Positions 26,691 to 35,328 of a stretch of DNA of 64,000 nucleotides are shown here, piece after piece (position 1 is the stretch's first letter; each line of letters begins with the position of its first letter). The notes under the pieces are model-generated. The model worked only from the letters and a program-made list of their open reading frames with translations, did not search any database and had not been told where the DNA came from. The stretch lies in assembly GCF_039523735.1 (NCBI RefSeq), contig NZ_BAAAFW010000012.1, forward strand, positions 106,244 through 170,243, in the 5' to 3' direction. The position numbers and the translations under genes were made by a program. The stretch comes from Tatumella punctata. Its GTDB lineage: Bacteria; Pseudomonadota; Gammaproteobacteria; Enterobacterales; Enterobacteriaceae.

Positions 26691-27713
26691 TTATAGCAGA
26701 TTTTTTTCCCCGCAGAGTGCGACTGCCGGGCGATCAAGTCCATACAACGACCAGTCAACGCCGTCAGCATTCAGCCGGAAAATGACGGTTGCCAGTGTAT
26801 TCTCCTGATCCGGATCGTCTTTCGCCAGCCGGTAGACAGGCAGTTTTCCGTCAGTATCAGACAGAATAGTCAGCATCTGTTCGGCTGACAGTGCGGTTTC
26901 CGCGGATAACAGCTGATCGATCCTGTGCTGGCGTGCGGCTGAACTTCCGGTAATCACTTGTTCGCAGGCCGACAATTGCGGGTGTATCAGATGATTAGCG
27001 TGGCCACTGTTACCCGTCAGCATGGTCACACTGTTGCCCTGACCGGTCGCTTCTACGCTGAACAGGCGCGGATCACCGGCCTGCCCCAGCGTGTGATGAA
27101 ATGCGCCTGCCCGTGCCGTCGCCGTCAGTATCAGGACGGCATCGTCAAGACTGGTAGCATTCAGTGCCGCTCTTGCCAGTATCTGACGAGGTAAACCCGC
27201 CGGACGTTGTACTGCCCTGATATTATTGACGGTATTCACAACGCCGTGCTGATTTACCGCAAAGGTGTGCCCGCACAGAGACCCGGGATAGGCGAAGCTG
27301 ACAAAAGCACTACCCTGCAATGGCCTGATATCGGCGATAAAACAGTCATCCCGCAATTGCGGAAAGCCATCCTCATTATGGGCAATAAAACACTGACCGG
27401 CACTGTCACGACCCGCCAGAGTGGTGCAGCCATCTGAGGTTGAACGTACCAGATCACCGCGGCAATTCCAGGCAAAAACCGCGTCCAGCGGGGCATCTAA
27501 TCCGCAGGCCATCCCCTGCAGTTCCTGCCATATCAGCGGATACTCGCGTTGCACAGCCTCAGCCATTGCCCGTGCCTGTGGTGAATCTTTCAGGCGAATA
27601 ACCGTTTGCCACAGCGTGGTTTCCGGCAGCTTATTATGCCATGCCGCCTTACCCGCGCGGCCCAGTTGTTCGCCAATGGAAAAAGCACCACCACGGAGCG
27701 TGATTATGTTCAT
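26691..27713 (-). CDS. C45-family autoproteolytic acyltransferase/hydrolase
   Basis: A 340-residue N-terminal-nucleophile hydrolase related to fungal acyl-CoA:6-aminopenicillanate acyltransferase (peptidase family C45). The self-cleavage site is Gly94-Cys95 in DGCTTLAGRD; after cleavage Cys95 would be the nucleophile. FIAHNEDGFPQLRDDCF and NQHGVVNTVNN complete the family pattern. Bacterial relatives often cleave N-acyl amino acids or small amides. It is the last gene of a cluster with an amino-acid-type transporter and an aminotransferase, which suggests that it deacylates the imported compound. No signal peptide is visible, so it should act in the cytoplasm. Confidence 0.82.
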   Translation of the reverse strand: MNIITLRGGAFSIGEQLGRAGKAAWHNKLPETTLWQTVIRLKDSPQARAMAEAVQREYPLIWQELQGMACGLDAPLDAVFAWNCRGDLVRSTSDGCTTLAGRDSAGQCFIAHNEDGFPQLRDDCFIADIRPLQGSAFVSFAYPGSLCGHTFAVNQHGVVNTVNNIRAVQRPAGLPRQILARAALNATSLDDAVLILTATARAGAFHHTLGQAGDPRLFSVEATGQGNSVTMLTGNSGHANHLIHPQLSACEQVITGSSAARQHRIDQLLSAETALSAEQMLTILSDTDGKLPVYRLAKDDPDQENTLATVIFRLNADGVDWSLYGLDRPAVALCGEKNLL

Positions 27714-27736
27714 ATACGGAGTATCTCAGTTTTAAC

Positions 27737-28468
27737 TCAGGAAACGTGCTGCAGGAATTCCTGCAAACGGGCGCAGCCATTACCGCCCTCAATCAGCCCG
27801 GCGGGCGAACCATCTTCAGCAATGGTACCGCCATCGATAAAGATCAACCGTGAGGCAACATCCCGGGCAAAACCGATTTCGTGGGTCACAATGACCATTG
27901 TCATCCCCTCTTCAGCCAGAGAACGCATAACCTGTAATACTTCGTGGCGCAGTTCCGGATCCAGCGCGGAGGTAGGTTCATCAAACAGCATCATCTGTGG
28001 CTTGACGGCCAGTGCCCTGGCGATGGCAACACGCTGCTGCTGTCCGCCGGAAAGCTCTGAAGGGTAATGGTCAGCACGTGCTGCCAGACCGACCCGTGTC
28101 AGTAAATCCATCGCCTGTTTACGTGCATCTGCTTTACTGGCATGGCGAACCTTAAGTGGTCCGAACATGACATTTTCCAGGGCTGTCAGATGAGGGAACA
28201 GATGAAACTGCTGAAAGACCATTCCGGCTTCACGGCGGATATCCTGCTCATTAACATGCGGATCGGTCAGGTGCATACCTGCCACTATCAGAGCCCCGGA
28301 AGAAATTTCTTCCAGTTTATTAATACAGCGTAACAGGGTGGATTTACCGGATCCGGAAGGGCCGATAATAACGACTACTTCACCGGCATCAATTTTCAGA
28401 TTGATATCATGCAGCACCTGCGTTGAGCCAAAATTTTTCGAGACATTTTGAAATTCAACCATACTCAT
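27737..28468 (-). CDS. Polar amino acid ABC transporter ATPase (GlnQ-like)
   Basis: A 243-residue ABC ATPase with Walker A GPSGSGKST, Q-loop, signature LSGGQQQRVAIARAL, Walker B MLLFDEPTSALDP and the H-loop IVTHE. It belongs to the GlnQ/HisP group for polar amino acids. Its start overlaps the permease stop by 4 bp (ATGA). It is a paralogue of glnQ and not necessarily a glutamine transporter. Confidence 0.9.
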   Translation of the reverse strand: MSMVEFQNVSKNFGSTQVLHDINLKIDAGEVVVIIGPSGSGKSTLLRCINKLEEISSGALIVAGMHLTDPHVNEQDIRREAGMVFQQFHLFPHLTALENVMFGPLKVRHASKADARKQAMDLLTRVGLAARADHYPSELSGGQQQRVAIARALAVKPQMMLFDEPTSALDPELRHEVLQVMRSLAEEGMTMVIVTHEIGFARDVASRLIFIDGGTIAEDGSPAGLIEGGNGCARLQEFLQHVS

Positions 28469-29121
28469 AAAATATGCATCCTTTTTTCCAGAGTTTTAAG
28501 CAGGAAGCTCAGACACAGAGTAACAATCAGATACAGTGCTGCAACTGCGGTCCATACTTCGAGTGCGCGGAAGTTACCGGCGATAATTTCCTGTCCCTGA
28601 CGGGTCAGTTCGGCAACCCCAATCACAATAAATAATGAGGTATCTTTGATACTAATGATCCACTGGTTACCCAGTGCTGGGATCATACGGCGTAATGCCA
28701 GCGGCATAATGATGTACCAGAGCGTTGCCCGTGAAGACAGACCCATTGCCAGTCCGGCTTCTTTAAAACCTTTATTAATTGATAGCAACGCACCACGGGT
28801 AATTTCGGCAATATAGGCGCCGGAATTTATCATAATGGTCACAACCGCAGCGGTAATCGGATCAATACGTACCGGTAAAGCGAGTGGCAGGGCGAAGTAG
28901 ATAAACATCACCTGCACCATAATCGGCGTTCCGCGGATAAGCTCGACGAAAATCAATGACACCGTCTTTGAAAATCTGCCGCCTAATGCGCGACAGACAC
29001 CGGCGATCAGCCCGATGACAAACCCTCCCAGTAACCCGACTACTGAAATGAACAGGGTCAGTTTGAGCCCCTGTAATAATATTGGCACGGCTTGCCAGAC
29101 ATAACTGATATCAAAATTCAT
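28465..29121 (-). CDS. Polar amino acid ABC transporter permease (GlnP-like)
   Basis: A 218-residue inner-membrane protein of the HisM/GlnP family with about five transmembrane helices. The EAA-type coupling loop reads SINKGFKEAGLAMGLSSRATLWYIIMPLALRRMIP; only one permease gene is present, so a homodimer is expected, as in GlnP. It lies 58 bp after the binding-protein gene and overlaps the ATPase gene. Confidence 0.9.
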   Translation of the reverse strand: MNFDISYVWQAVPILLQGLKLTLFISVVGLLGGFVIGLIAGVCRALGGRFSKTVSLIFVELIRGTPIMVQVMFIYFALPLALPVRIDPITAAVVTIMINSGAYIAEITRGALLSINKGFKEAGLAMGLSSRATLWYIIMPLALRRMIPALGNQWIISIKDTSLFIVIGVAELTRQGQEIIAGNFRALEVWTAVAALYLIVTLCLSFLLKTLEKRMHIL

Positions 29122-29179
29122 AATCTTATCCGCATGGTCAAATAGACAGCGGGCCAGCCATAACTGGCCCGAAAAACAA

Positions 29180-29932
29180 TTACTTAGGTTCTTTGTCGAA
29201 CCATTTTACGTAGATTTTGTTATAGGTACCGTCAGCGCGTAACTCTTTCAGCGCTTCGTCAACACGTCTGGTGTAAGGGCTGTTTTTCTGCAGCGCAAAA
29301 CCGTACTGCTGTGGCAGCACGCTATCGTTTTCACCGGTCGCTTTGATTTTTCCGTTACCGGCAGTTTTTACGTAATACAACACGTTCGGCGAGTCATGAA
29401 CGACCGCATCAATATTGCCGGCCTGCAGATCGAGATAGGCGTTATCGATGTTCGGGAACTCGACATAATCAGCTTTTACATTGGCTTTCATATAGGTTGC
29501 AGCGGCCGTACCCTGCTTCAGGCCCACTTTCTTACCCGCCAGATCGCTGAACTTATTAATACCGGTAGCTGAGCTTTTTACCGCCATCAGCAAGTCAGCG
29601 TTGTAGTATGGGGCGCTGAAATCAACAACCTGTGCACGTACCGGCGTAATAGTGATCCCAGCCATAGCGACATCAATATTACGTGACTGCAGACCAGGGA
29701 TCAGACCACTGAAATCCATAGGTTGCAGGGTATAGTCGACATCCATTTTTTTAGCGATGGCATTCCACAGATCAATATCAAAACCAACATATTTGTTGTC
29801 TTGTTTGAATTCGAATGGAACAAATGCGGTATCAACACCGACCGTCAGTGTATCTTTAGCAACAGCATTAAAGCTGAATGCACTTGCCAGTAAGGCCAGT
29901 GAAACACCTACAGTATTAATTGTTTTCAGCAT
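29180..29932 (-). CDS. Amino acid ABC transporter periplasmic binding protein (GlnH-like)
   Basis: A 250-residue periplasmic solute-binding protein. The signal peptide ends NAVAKD around residue 26. TAFVPFEFKQDNKYVGFDIDLW, MAGITITPVRAQVVDFSAPYY and IDAVVHDSPNVLYYVKTAGNGK closely follow E. coli GlnH, including an Arg (TPVRA) that binds the alpha-carboxylate. The cluster context suggests a ligand other than glutamine. The upstream gap has an 8-bp inverted repeat (AACCAAAT 30038-30045, ATTTGGTT 30069-30076), possibly an operator. Confidence 0.88.
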   Translation of the reverse strand: MLKTINTVGVSLALLASAFSFNAVAKDTLTVGVDTAFVPFEFKQDNKYVGFDIDLWNAIAKKMDVDYTLQPMDFSGLIPGLQSRNIDVAMAGITITPVRAQVVDFSAPYYNADLLMAVKSSATGINKFSDLAGKKVGLKQGTAAATYMKANVKADYVEFPNIDNAYLDLQAGNIDAVVHDSPNVLYYVKTAGNGKIKATGENDSVLPQQYGFALQKNSPYTRRVDEALKELRADGTYNKIYVKWFDKEPK

Positions 29933-30206
29933 AACGAGTCCTTTTTATAAGATCGGATGATGTGTGTCAGTCATACTCAAAAAAGCAATAACCATGCCAG
30001 AATTAAAAAACAAATAACCCGGGGAAATAAATTATATAACCAAATGATTTAAAAGGGTTTTATATGTTATTTGGTTGTTAACTTTCAGCATTCTGGCTGT
30101 GGCGCGGGTAATCAGTTTTTCTTATAAAGGCGGCGAAAGAGTTTGCACTTCTTTGGTGCCCCCGGCGGAGCGGGGGAACACCATTTTAGTGCGATAGCGG
30201 GCGGAG

Positions 30207-30764
30207 TCAGAAGCCTGTGGGTGTATGCTGCGCCGGGGTTCGGGCAACATTCATAACCATTGCCAGTAAGCTGTAATAGCCATTGATGCCGATCAGATCC
30301 ATGACCGCTGCTTCACCGAACTGTGCCACGGACTGCTGCCAGATATCGTCACTGACATGCTTTTGCTGATGTAACTGCTGGCAGAACTGATATACCAGCC
30401 ATTCATCCTGTTGCAGAGCTGTATCAGCAGGCCGTTGCTGATGCTGTATCGCGTCAATTGCCTGTTCTGAAATCCCCTGTCCGCGGGCAATGGGCGCATG
30501 AATCTCCCATTCGACCGGCTGACCCCAGTAACGAGCTGTCACTAAAATAGCCAGTTCAGATAACCGCAGGCCGATTGCACTACGGTAGCGCAGGTACTCA
30601 CCCAATCGTTGTGCATGAGCCATTAGTTCAGGGCTACGCAATAATGCCTGAAACGGAGGCAGTAATGCTCCGCGTGGCCCCTGAATCACTTCTTCGGCCA
30701 GTGTCCGCTGTTCATCGCTCCAGTCCTCTGGTGCCAGCGGTGGCAGGCGGTTAGTTATGGTCAT
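30207..30764 (-). CDS. Carboxymuconolactone decarboxylase-like (AhpD superfamily) protein
   Basis: A 185-residue helical protein of the carboxymuconolactone decarboxylase family: LLRSPELMAHAQRLGEYLRYRSAIGLRLSELAILVTARYWGQPVEWEIHAPIARGQG is the core. The AhpD CXXC active site is absent, so a peroxidase role is unlikely. It begins 3 bp after the aminotransferase stop codon and is almost certainly co-translated with it. What reaction it supports in this pathway is not clear. Confidence 0.8.
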   Translation of the reverse strand: MTITNRLPPLAPEDWSDEQRTLAEEVIQGPRGALLPPFQALLRSPELMAHAQRLGEYLRYRSAIGLRLSELAILVTARYWGQPVEWEIHAPIARGQGISEQAIDAIQHQQRPADTALQQDEWLVYQFCQQLHQQKHVSDDIWQQSVAQFGEAAVMDLIGINGYYSLLAMVMNVARTPAQHTPTGF

Positions 30765-30767
30765 CGG

Positions 30768-32105
30768 TCAGGCACCTGCTGCGTTGTGTGTTTCGCGGAT
30801 GATCACCTGTTTCAGGGTATCGACCACCACATCCAGTTGCTGCTGAGTCACAATAAATGGCGGTGCAATCAGGATATGGTCACCCTGCTGTCCGTCAATC
30901 GTGCCACCCATCGGATACACCATCAGCCCCTGTTCAAGGCAGCCGCGTTTAATGGCGGCGTGCAGCTTCAGCGCCGGGTCAAAAGGGGCTTTGCTCTGTT
31001 TGTCTCTCACCAGTTCAATCCCGGCAAATAAGCCGCGTCCCCGGGTGTTACCGACAAATTCCAGTCCGGCAATCTCATTGTCTAATTGTTGTAGTAAATA
31101 ATTTCCCTGGTGCTGCACATGACTTAATAAATTATCCCGCACAATTACTTGCTGTACAGCCAGTGCGGCGGCGGCAGCGGTCGGATGGCAAATATAGGTA
31201 TGGCCATGCTGAAACAGTCCGCTGCCCTGACGTAGCGGTTCAATCACCTTATCGCTGACCAGCACGGCACCAATAGGCTGATAGCCGCCACCCAGTCCTT
31301 TTGCGACAGTGACAATATCCGGTACCACGCCATCCTGTTCGAAAGAATGCAGAGTTCCGGTACGGCCCATACCACACATCACTTCATCGGCAATATACAG
31401 CACACCGTATTTATCACAGAGCCTGCGCACTCCGGCAAAATACCCCTTCACAGGAGGGACAGCACCGGTGGTGGCACCACTGACAGTTTCGGCGATAAAG
31501 CCAATAATTTTTTCCGGGCCGGTCTCAACGATGGTTTGTTCGAGTTCATTCAGTAACCGTTCGGTATATTGCTGTTCGGTTTCATCGTGGCGCTGATCAC
31601 GGTAGGCATTACAGGCCGATACCCGCGCGACATCCATCAGTAACGGTGAAAATTGTTTACGCCGCCATTCATTACCGCCTACCGCCAGTGCACCCAGAGT
31701 ATTACCGTGGTAGCTCTGACGACGGCCAATAAAAGTGGTTTTTTCCGGCTGTCCGGTTTCCACACAATACTGACGGGCCAGTTTCAGGGCGGTCTCGACC
31801 GCTTCAGAACCGCCGGAAACAAAATAGACGGAATTCAGATCCCCGGGAGCGCTGCCTGCCAGCTGATCAGCCAGCTTTTCTGCCGCATCACTGGTGAAAA
31901 ATCCCGTATGGGCGTAGGCGAGTGTATCGATCTGCCGGTGCATTGCTGCCAGCACATCCGGATGAGCATGGCCCAGGCAGGATACTGCCGCACCGCCACT
32001 GGCATCCAGGTAACGTTTACCTGAAGCATCGGTAATATAAGCACCCTGTGCCGAGGTAGCGATCGGCGGAGTAAAATGAAGACTGCGGTGAATAATATGG
32101 CTCAT
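30768..32105 (-). CDS. Class III (omega-type) PLP aminotransferase
   Basis: A 445-residue PLP enzyme of fold type I, class III. The PLP-binding Lys269 is in VTVAKGLGGGYQPIGAVL, Asp240 in YIADEVMCGMGRTG, with SGGSEAVETALKLAR and SYHGNTLGALAVGG. Class III enzymes typically move the amino group of beta-alanine, GABA, taurine or similar omega-amines to pyruvate or 2-oxoglutarate. It is the first structural gene after the RpiR regulator and directly behind the palindromic site at 32162-32204. Substrate not predictable from sequence alone. Confidence 0.88.
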   Translation of the reverse strand: MSHIIHRSLHFTPPIATSAQGAYITDASGKRYLDASGGAAVSCLGHAHPDVLAAMHRQIDTLAYAHTGFFTSDAAEKLADQLAGSAPGDLNSVYFVSGGSEAVETALKLARQYCVETGQPEKTTFIGRRQSYHGNTLGALAVGGNEWRRKQFSPLLMDVARVSACNAYRDQRHDETEQQYTERLLNELEQTIVETGPEKIIGFIAETVSGATTGAVPPVKGYFAGVRRLCDKYGVLYIADEVMCGMGRTGTLHSFEQDGVVPDIVTVAKGLGGGYQPIGAVLVSDKVIEPLRQGSGLFQHGHTYICHPTAAAAALAVQQVIVRDNLLSHVQHQGNYLLQQLDNEIAGLEFVGNTRGRGLFAGIELVRDKQSKAPFDPALKLHAAIKRGCLEQGLMVYPMGGTIDGQQGDHILIAPPFIVTQQQLDVVVDTLKQVIIRETHNAAGA

Positions 32106-32161
32106 TGATCATCCCGTTACTGGTACGGCAGGGGAAACCCCGGATAAGAGATATACTCCCA

Positions 32162-32204
32162 GATACAATTGGATCATTCAATATAATAATGATTCATTTG
32201 TATC
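32162..32204. promoter_or_regulatory. 43-bp imperfect palindrome, candidate RpiR-type operator
   Basis: Bases 32162-32178 and 32188-32204 are complementary at 15 of 17 positions about one centre (32183): outer arms GATACAA and TTGTATC, inner arms ATCATT and AATGAT. It lies 57-99 bp upstream of the aminotransferase start and just after the regulator gene. Size and position suit an operator for the RpiR-family protein; binding is inferred. Confidence 0.6.
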
Positions 32205-32239
32205 ATTTCGGGTGTTGCGGATCAGCGCCGGGTGGGAGA

Positions 32240-33094
32240 CTATTTACCGGGGAATATATAGGCCCCGGAATCAAACAGATAGCGCTCAGCACTCTCTATC
32301 CGGCGGATAGCCTCGTCACCATGTCTGGCGACCAGGGCGGCCATCAGGCATTCGGCAATTCCCATCCCTGAAACCACGGAAGGAAAAAAAGACGGACTGC
32401 TGACCGGAAACAGCAGGTTACAGGTGGCGGCTTGTGCCAGAGGGGACAGGGGAGAATCAGTGATAGCAATCAGAGTGGCACCGGCGGCCCGGGCATATTC
32501 GGTAATTTGCAGAGTCTCCCGTGAATAGGGGGCAAACCCGACGACAACAACCAGGTCGCGGCAAGTAATCTCACGGGTAAAAATCTCCTGATTGCTGGCC
32601 AGCCCGTCAATCAGAGACACCTGACGGTGGAACAGGCGATAGATATAGTAGAGTGACCATGCGACCGGAAAACTTGCCCTGAAACCGCAGATATAGACCT
32701 GGTCAGCGCTATCCAGCAGGCTGACCGCCTGTTCCAGACTGTGACGGTTATTTTCCTGAGTTTGCTGTAAATTGGCCGCAAAGGCTGAAAAAACTTCGTC
32801 ATATAATGCCGGATGCTGCTGCTTATTTTGCAGATCGCTGGCACGGGCAGTGTAGCTGTCATCCGCCAGCCCCATGCAACGGATAAAGGCATCTTTCAGC
32901 TCTCCCCAGCCATTGAACCCCAGCCGTTTCGCCAGCCTCAGCAGGGTGGCGGGTCTGACTCCGGCGTTTCCGGCAAACGCCCGCATCGATAACACTACCA
33001 GTTCATTATTGTGTTCCAGTATGAACTCTGCGGCTTTTTGCAGCTCCGGCGTCAGGGCCGGGTAATGTTCAACAATAATTTTACGCGGGTCCAT
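32240..33094 (-). CDS. MurR/RpiR-family transcriptional regulator
   Basis: A 284-residue protein with an N-terminal HTH_6 domain (about 1-77: AAEFILEHNNELVVLSMRAFAGNAGVRPATLLRLAKRLGFNGWGELK) and a C-terminal SIS sugar-phosphate-like binding domain (about 125-260: VYICGFRASFPVAWSLYYI, VVVVGFAPYSRETLQITEYARAAGATLIAITDS). Members act as repressors or activators that sense small metabolites. It heads the seven-gene minus-strand cluster and probably controls it through the palindrome downstream. Confidence 0.88.
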   Translation of the reverse strand: MDPRKIIVEHYPALTPELQKAAEFILEHNNELVVLSMRAFAGNAGVRPATLLRLAKRLGFNGWGELKDAFIRCMGLADDSYTARASDLQNKQQHPALYDEVFSAFAANLQQTQENNRHSLEQAVSLLDSADQVYICGFRASFPVAWSLYYIYRLFHRQVSLIDGLASNQEIFTREITCRDLVVVVGFAPYSRETLQITEYARAAGATLIAITDSPLSPLAQAATCNLLFPVSSPSFFPSVVSGMGIAECLMAALVARHGDEAIRRIESAERYLFDSGAYIFPGK

Positions 33095-33177
33095 AAGGGG
33101 AGGTCTCCGGGGGTTATTGGTTCAGGGGGGATGATAGCGTGCCTTTAGGGATTTGTATGTATTCACTCAGGAGCAGA

Positions 33178-33570
33178 GGGCGCAATGGCCGCGCCCTCTG
33201 CACTCCGGGCCTGTGCGGCAGATCGGTTCCGCCGCTGCGCGGTAGCTTCGGTTATTTCCGGCCGGGGCGGTACTGTAACGCTGATGCGGGTATGCCGCAT
33301 ATCAATCCGGAGGGGTTCTGTTCGCCATAACGTAACGTTATTTTTTGCTGCCCCGCAGCGGGCGACCAGACAAAGGGCGCAACGGCCGCGCCCTCTGCAC
33401 TCCGGGCCTGTGCGGCAGATCGTTCCGCCGCTGCGCGGTAGCTTCGGTTATTTCCGGCCGGGGCGGTACTGTAACGCTGATGCGGGTATGCCGCATATCA
33501 GTCCGGCGGGGTTCTGTTCGCCATAACGTCAGGTCATTTTTTGCTGCCCCGCAGCGGGCGACCAGGCAAA
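33178..33570. repeat. 197-bp tandem duplication
   Basis: Two consecutive units, 33178-33374 and 33375-33570 (197 and 196 bp), are nearly identical. Each runs from the GGGCGCAAYGGCCGCGCCC hairpin through GGGCCTGTGCGGCAGATCG and ATGCGGGTATGCCGCAT to CCCCGCAGCGGGCGACC. A third unit begins at 33571 but breaks off after about 28 bp. Confidence 0.85.
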
Positions 33571-33727
33571 GGGCGCAATGGCCGCGCCCTCTGCACACTC
33601 ATTCACTCAGCGGCCCGGATGCCGCCTCCGGTAACCTGCCTCAGCTATCGATAACGCTGATTGCAGAAAAACTTTTTCAGCGATAAAGGTATCTGATTAA
33701 TTTCGATTTATTACCGGGGCGGTACTG

Positions 33728-34400
33728 TAACGCTGATGCGGGGATGCCGCATATCAGTCCGGCGGGGTTCTGTTCGCCATTATGTCAGGTCATTTTTGCT
33801 ACCCCGCAGCGGGCGACCAGGCAAAGGGCGCAATGGCCGCGCCCTCTGCACACCGGGCCTTTGCGGCAGATCGTTCCGCCGCTGCGCGGTACCTTCGTTC
33901 ATTCCCGTGACCTTGACGGACCGGCCGCGATTCGCTCCTGCTCAACACGGCCTCTCGCCGCTTCCCTGCGGCTCGCCCTGGTCACACTCATTCACTCAGC
34001 GGCCCGGATGCCGCCTCCGGTAACCTGCCTCGGCTATCGATAACGCTGATTGCAGAAAAAATGTTTCAGCGATACCTGTGTCTGATAAATGCTGAATAAC
34101 CACCGCGGCGGTGTGACCACGCGCTATCCGCAGCGCTGAGCGCAGAGTGACGGCCCGGAGGAGCCGGCAGGACGCCGGCGATAGCACGGCTGAGCCATGG
34201 ACGGCGAATCCGTGCGGTCCGGAAAGACGGAGCGATAAGCGAAGGAACAGCGAGGACTGCGCGAAGGCGTGGATTGTTAAGGCCCGCGCCCCCGGGCCTT
34301 AACCCGTCCGCCGCAGTGCGGCTGCTGAAACTCCGCCACTGATGGCGGAAGGAAGATGCACAGAGCCGGACGTTTATGCCCGAAGGCGATGGATTAGCAC
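33728..34400. repeat. Long direct repeat, copy X
   Basis: A ~675-bp segment repeated at 34411-35063. In order it contains the ATGCGG hairpin module, the GGGCGC hairpin, the GTGACCTTGACGG module, the AACGCTGA/TCAGCG module, and the block at about 34103-34400. That block is packed with stems, for example TTAAGGCCC with GGGCCTTAA (about 34274-34306) and GCCGGC with GCCGGC. Confidence 0.8.
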
Positions 34401-34410
34401 TGGCTATAGA

Positions 34411-35063
34411 TAACGCTGATGCGGGTATGCCGCATATCAATCCGGCGGGGTTCTGTTCGCCATAACGTAACGTTATTTTTTGCTGTCCCGCTGCGGGCGA
34501 CCAGGCAAAGGGCGCAATGGCCGCGCCCTCTGCACACCGGGCCTGTGCGGCAGATCGTTCCGCCGCTGCGCGGTACCTTCGTTCATTCCTGTGACCTTGA
34601 CGGACCGGCCGCGATTCGCTCCTGCTCAACACGGCCTCTCGCCGCTTCCCTGCGGCTCGCCCTGGCCACCCTCATTCACTCAGCGGCCCGGATGCCGCCT
34701 CCGGTAACCTGCCTTGGCTATGGATGGTTTTCAGCAATGAAAGTATCTGATGAATACTGGTTTATTGCCGCAGCGGTGTGACCACGCGCTATCCGCAGCG
34801 CTGAGCGCAGAGTGACGGCCCGGAGGAGCCGGCACGACGCCGGCGATAGCACGGCTGAGCCATGGACGGCGAATCCGTGCGGTCCGGAAAGACGGAGCGA
34901 TAAGCGAAGGAACAGCGAGGACTGCGCGAAGGCGTGGATTGTTAAGGCCCGCGCCCCCGGGCCTTAACCCGTCCGCCGCAGTGCGGCTGCTGAAACTCCG
35001 CCACTGATGGCGGAAGGAAGATGCACAGAGCCGGATGTTTATGCCCAAAGGCGGTGGATTCGC
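34411..35063. repeat. Long direct repeat, copy Y
   Basis: The second copy of the long repeat, 684 bp downstream of copy X when measured between GGGCGC hairpins. The block at 34767-35063 is almost identical to 34103-34400 over most of its length, whereas the short AT-rich joints between modules differ. A third, shortened copy of its end (TTAAGGCCC...GGGCCTTAACCCGTCCG) follows at about 35196-35236. Confidence 0.8.
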
Positions 35064-35272
35064 ACTGATTATCGATAACGCCGATTGCAGCAAAACTGTT
35101 TCAGCGATAAAGGTATCTGATAAAGGAAGATGCTCAGAGCCGGAAGCTTATGCCAAAAACCAGTAACTCCGCACTAAAAGGTGACGCCCCGGCACGGATT
35201 GTTAAGGCCCACGCCACCGGGCCTTAACCCGTCCGATCGGTAGCAAGAGACTTGCTGTCGGAAAAATGTTCC

Positions 35273-35304
35273 CGGCACAAAAAAGCCGGGACAAACCCGG
35301 CTTT
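35273..35304 (-). terminator. valS terminator
   Basis: On the minus strand AAAGCCGGG (from 35303) pairs with CCCGGCTTT around a TTTGT loop, followed by a U-rich run. It begins 25 bp after the valS stop and separates valS from the repeat array. Confidence 0.88.
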
Positions 35305-35328
35305 AAACAGTAAAGGATAACGGAAAAC

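Larger units (their letters stand above)
33170..35245. repeat. Mosaic intergenic repeat array
   Basis: About 2.1 kb of GC-rich, non-coding repeats between the RpiR gene and valS. A 19-bp hairpin core, GGGCGCAAYGGCCGCGCCC, occurs at 33178, 33375, 33571, 33826 and 34510. Several modules recur in a changing order: the 197-bp unit, a CTGATGCGG...CCGCAT hairpin module, a ~210-bp module starting GTGACCTTGACGG, a ~50-bp module with AACGCTGA/TCAGCG arms (33646, 34035, 35061), and a ~297-bp block. Open frames exist on both strands, but they overlap each other and follow the repeats, so I call no gene. Confidence 0.85.

Noticed and set aside
30155..30180. CCCCCG/CGGGGG hairpin after the CMD-like gene as a terminator
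   Set aside because: The stem is good but no U-tract follows on either strand, and the SBP gene downstream could be co-transcribed. It may be a REP-like stem.
33185..34781. Overlapping open frames of 95-188 residues in the repeat array (both strands)
   Set aside because: They mirror the repeat units, occur in several frames at once, are rich in Arg/Pro/Cys as GC-rich non-coding DNA is, and lack ribosome binding sites. Better explained as chance frames in repeats.
33170..35245. CRISPR array
   Set aside because: The repeats are much longer than CRISPR repeats, spacing varies from 196 to 684 bp, and there are no unique spacers of constant length or cas genes.
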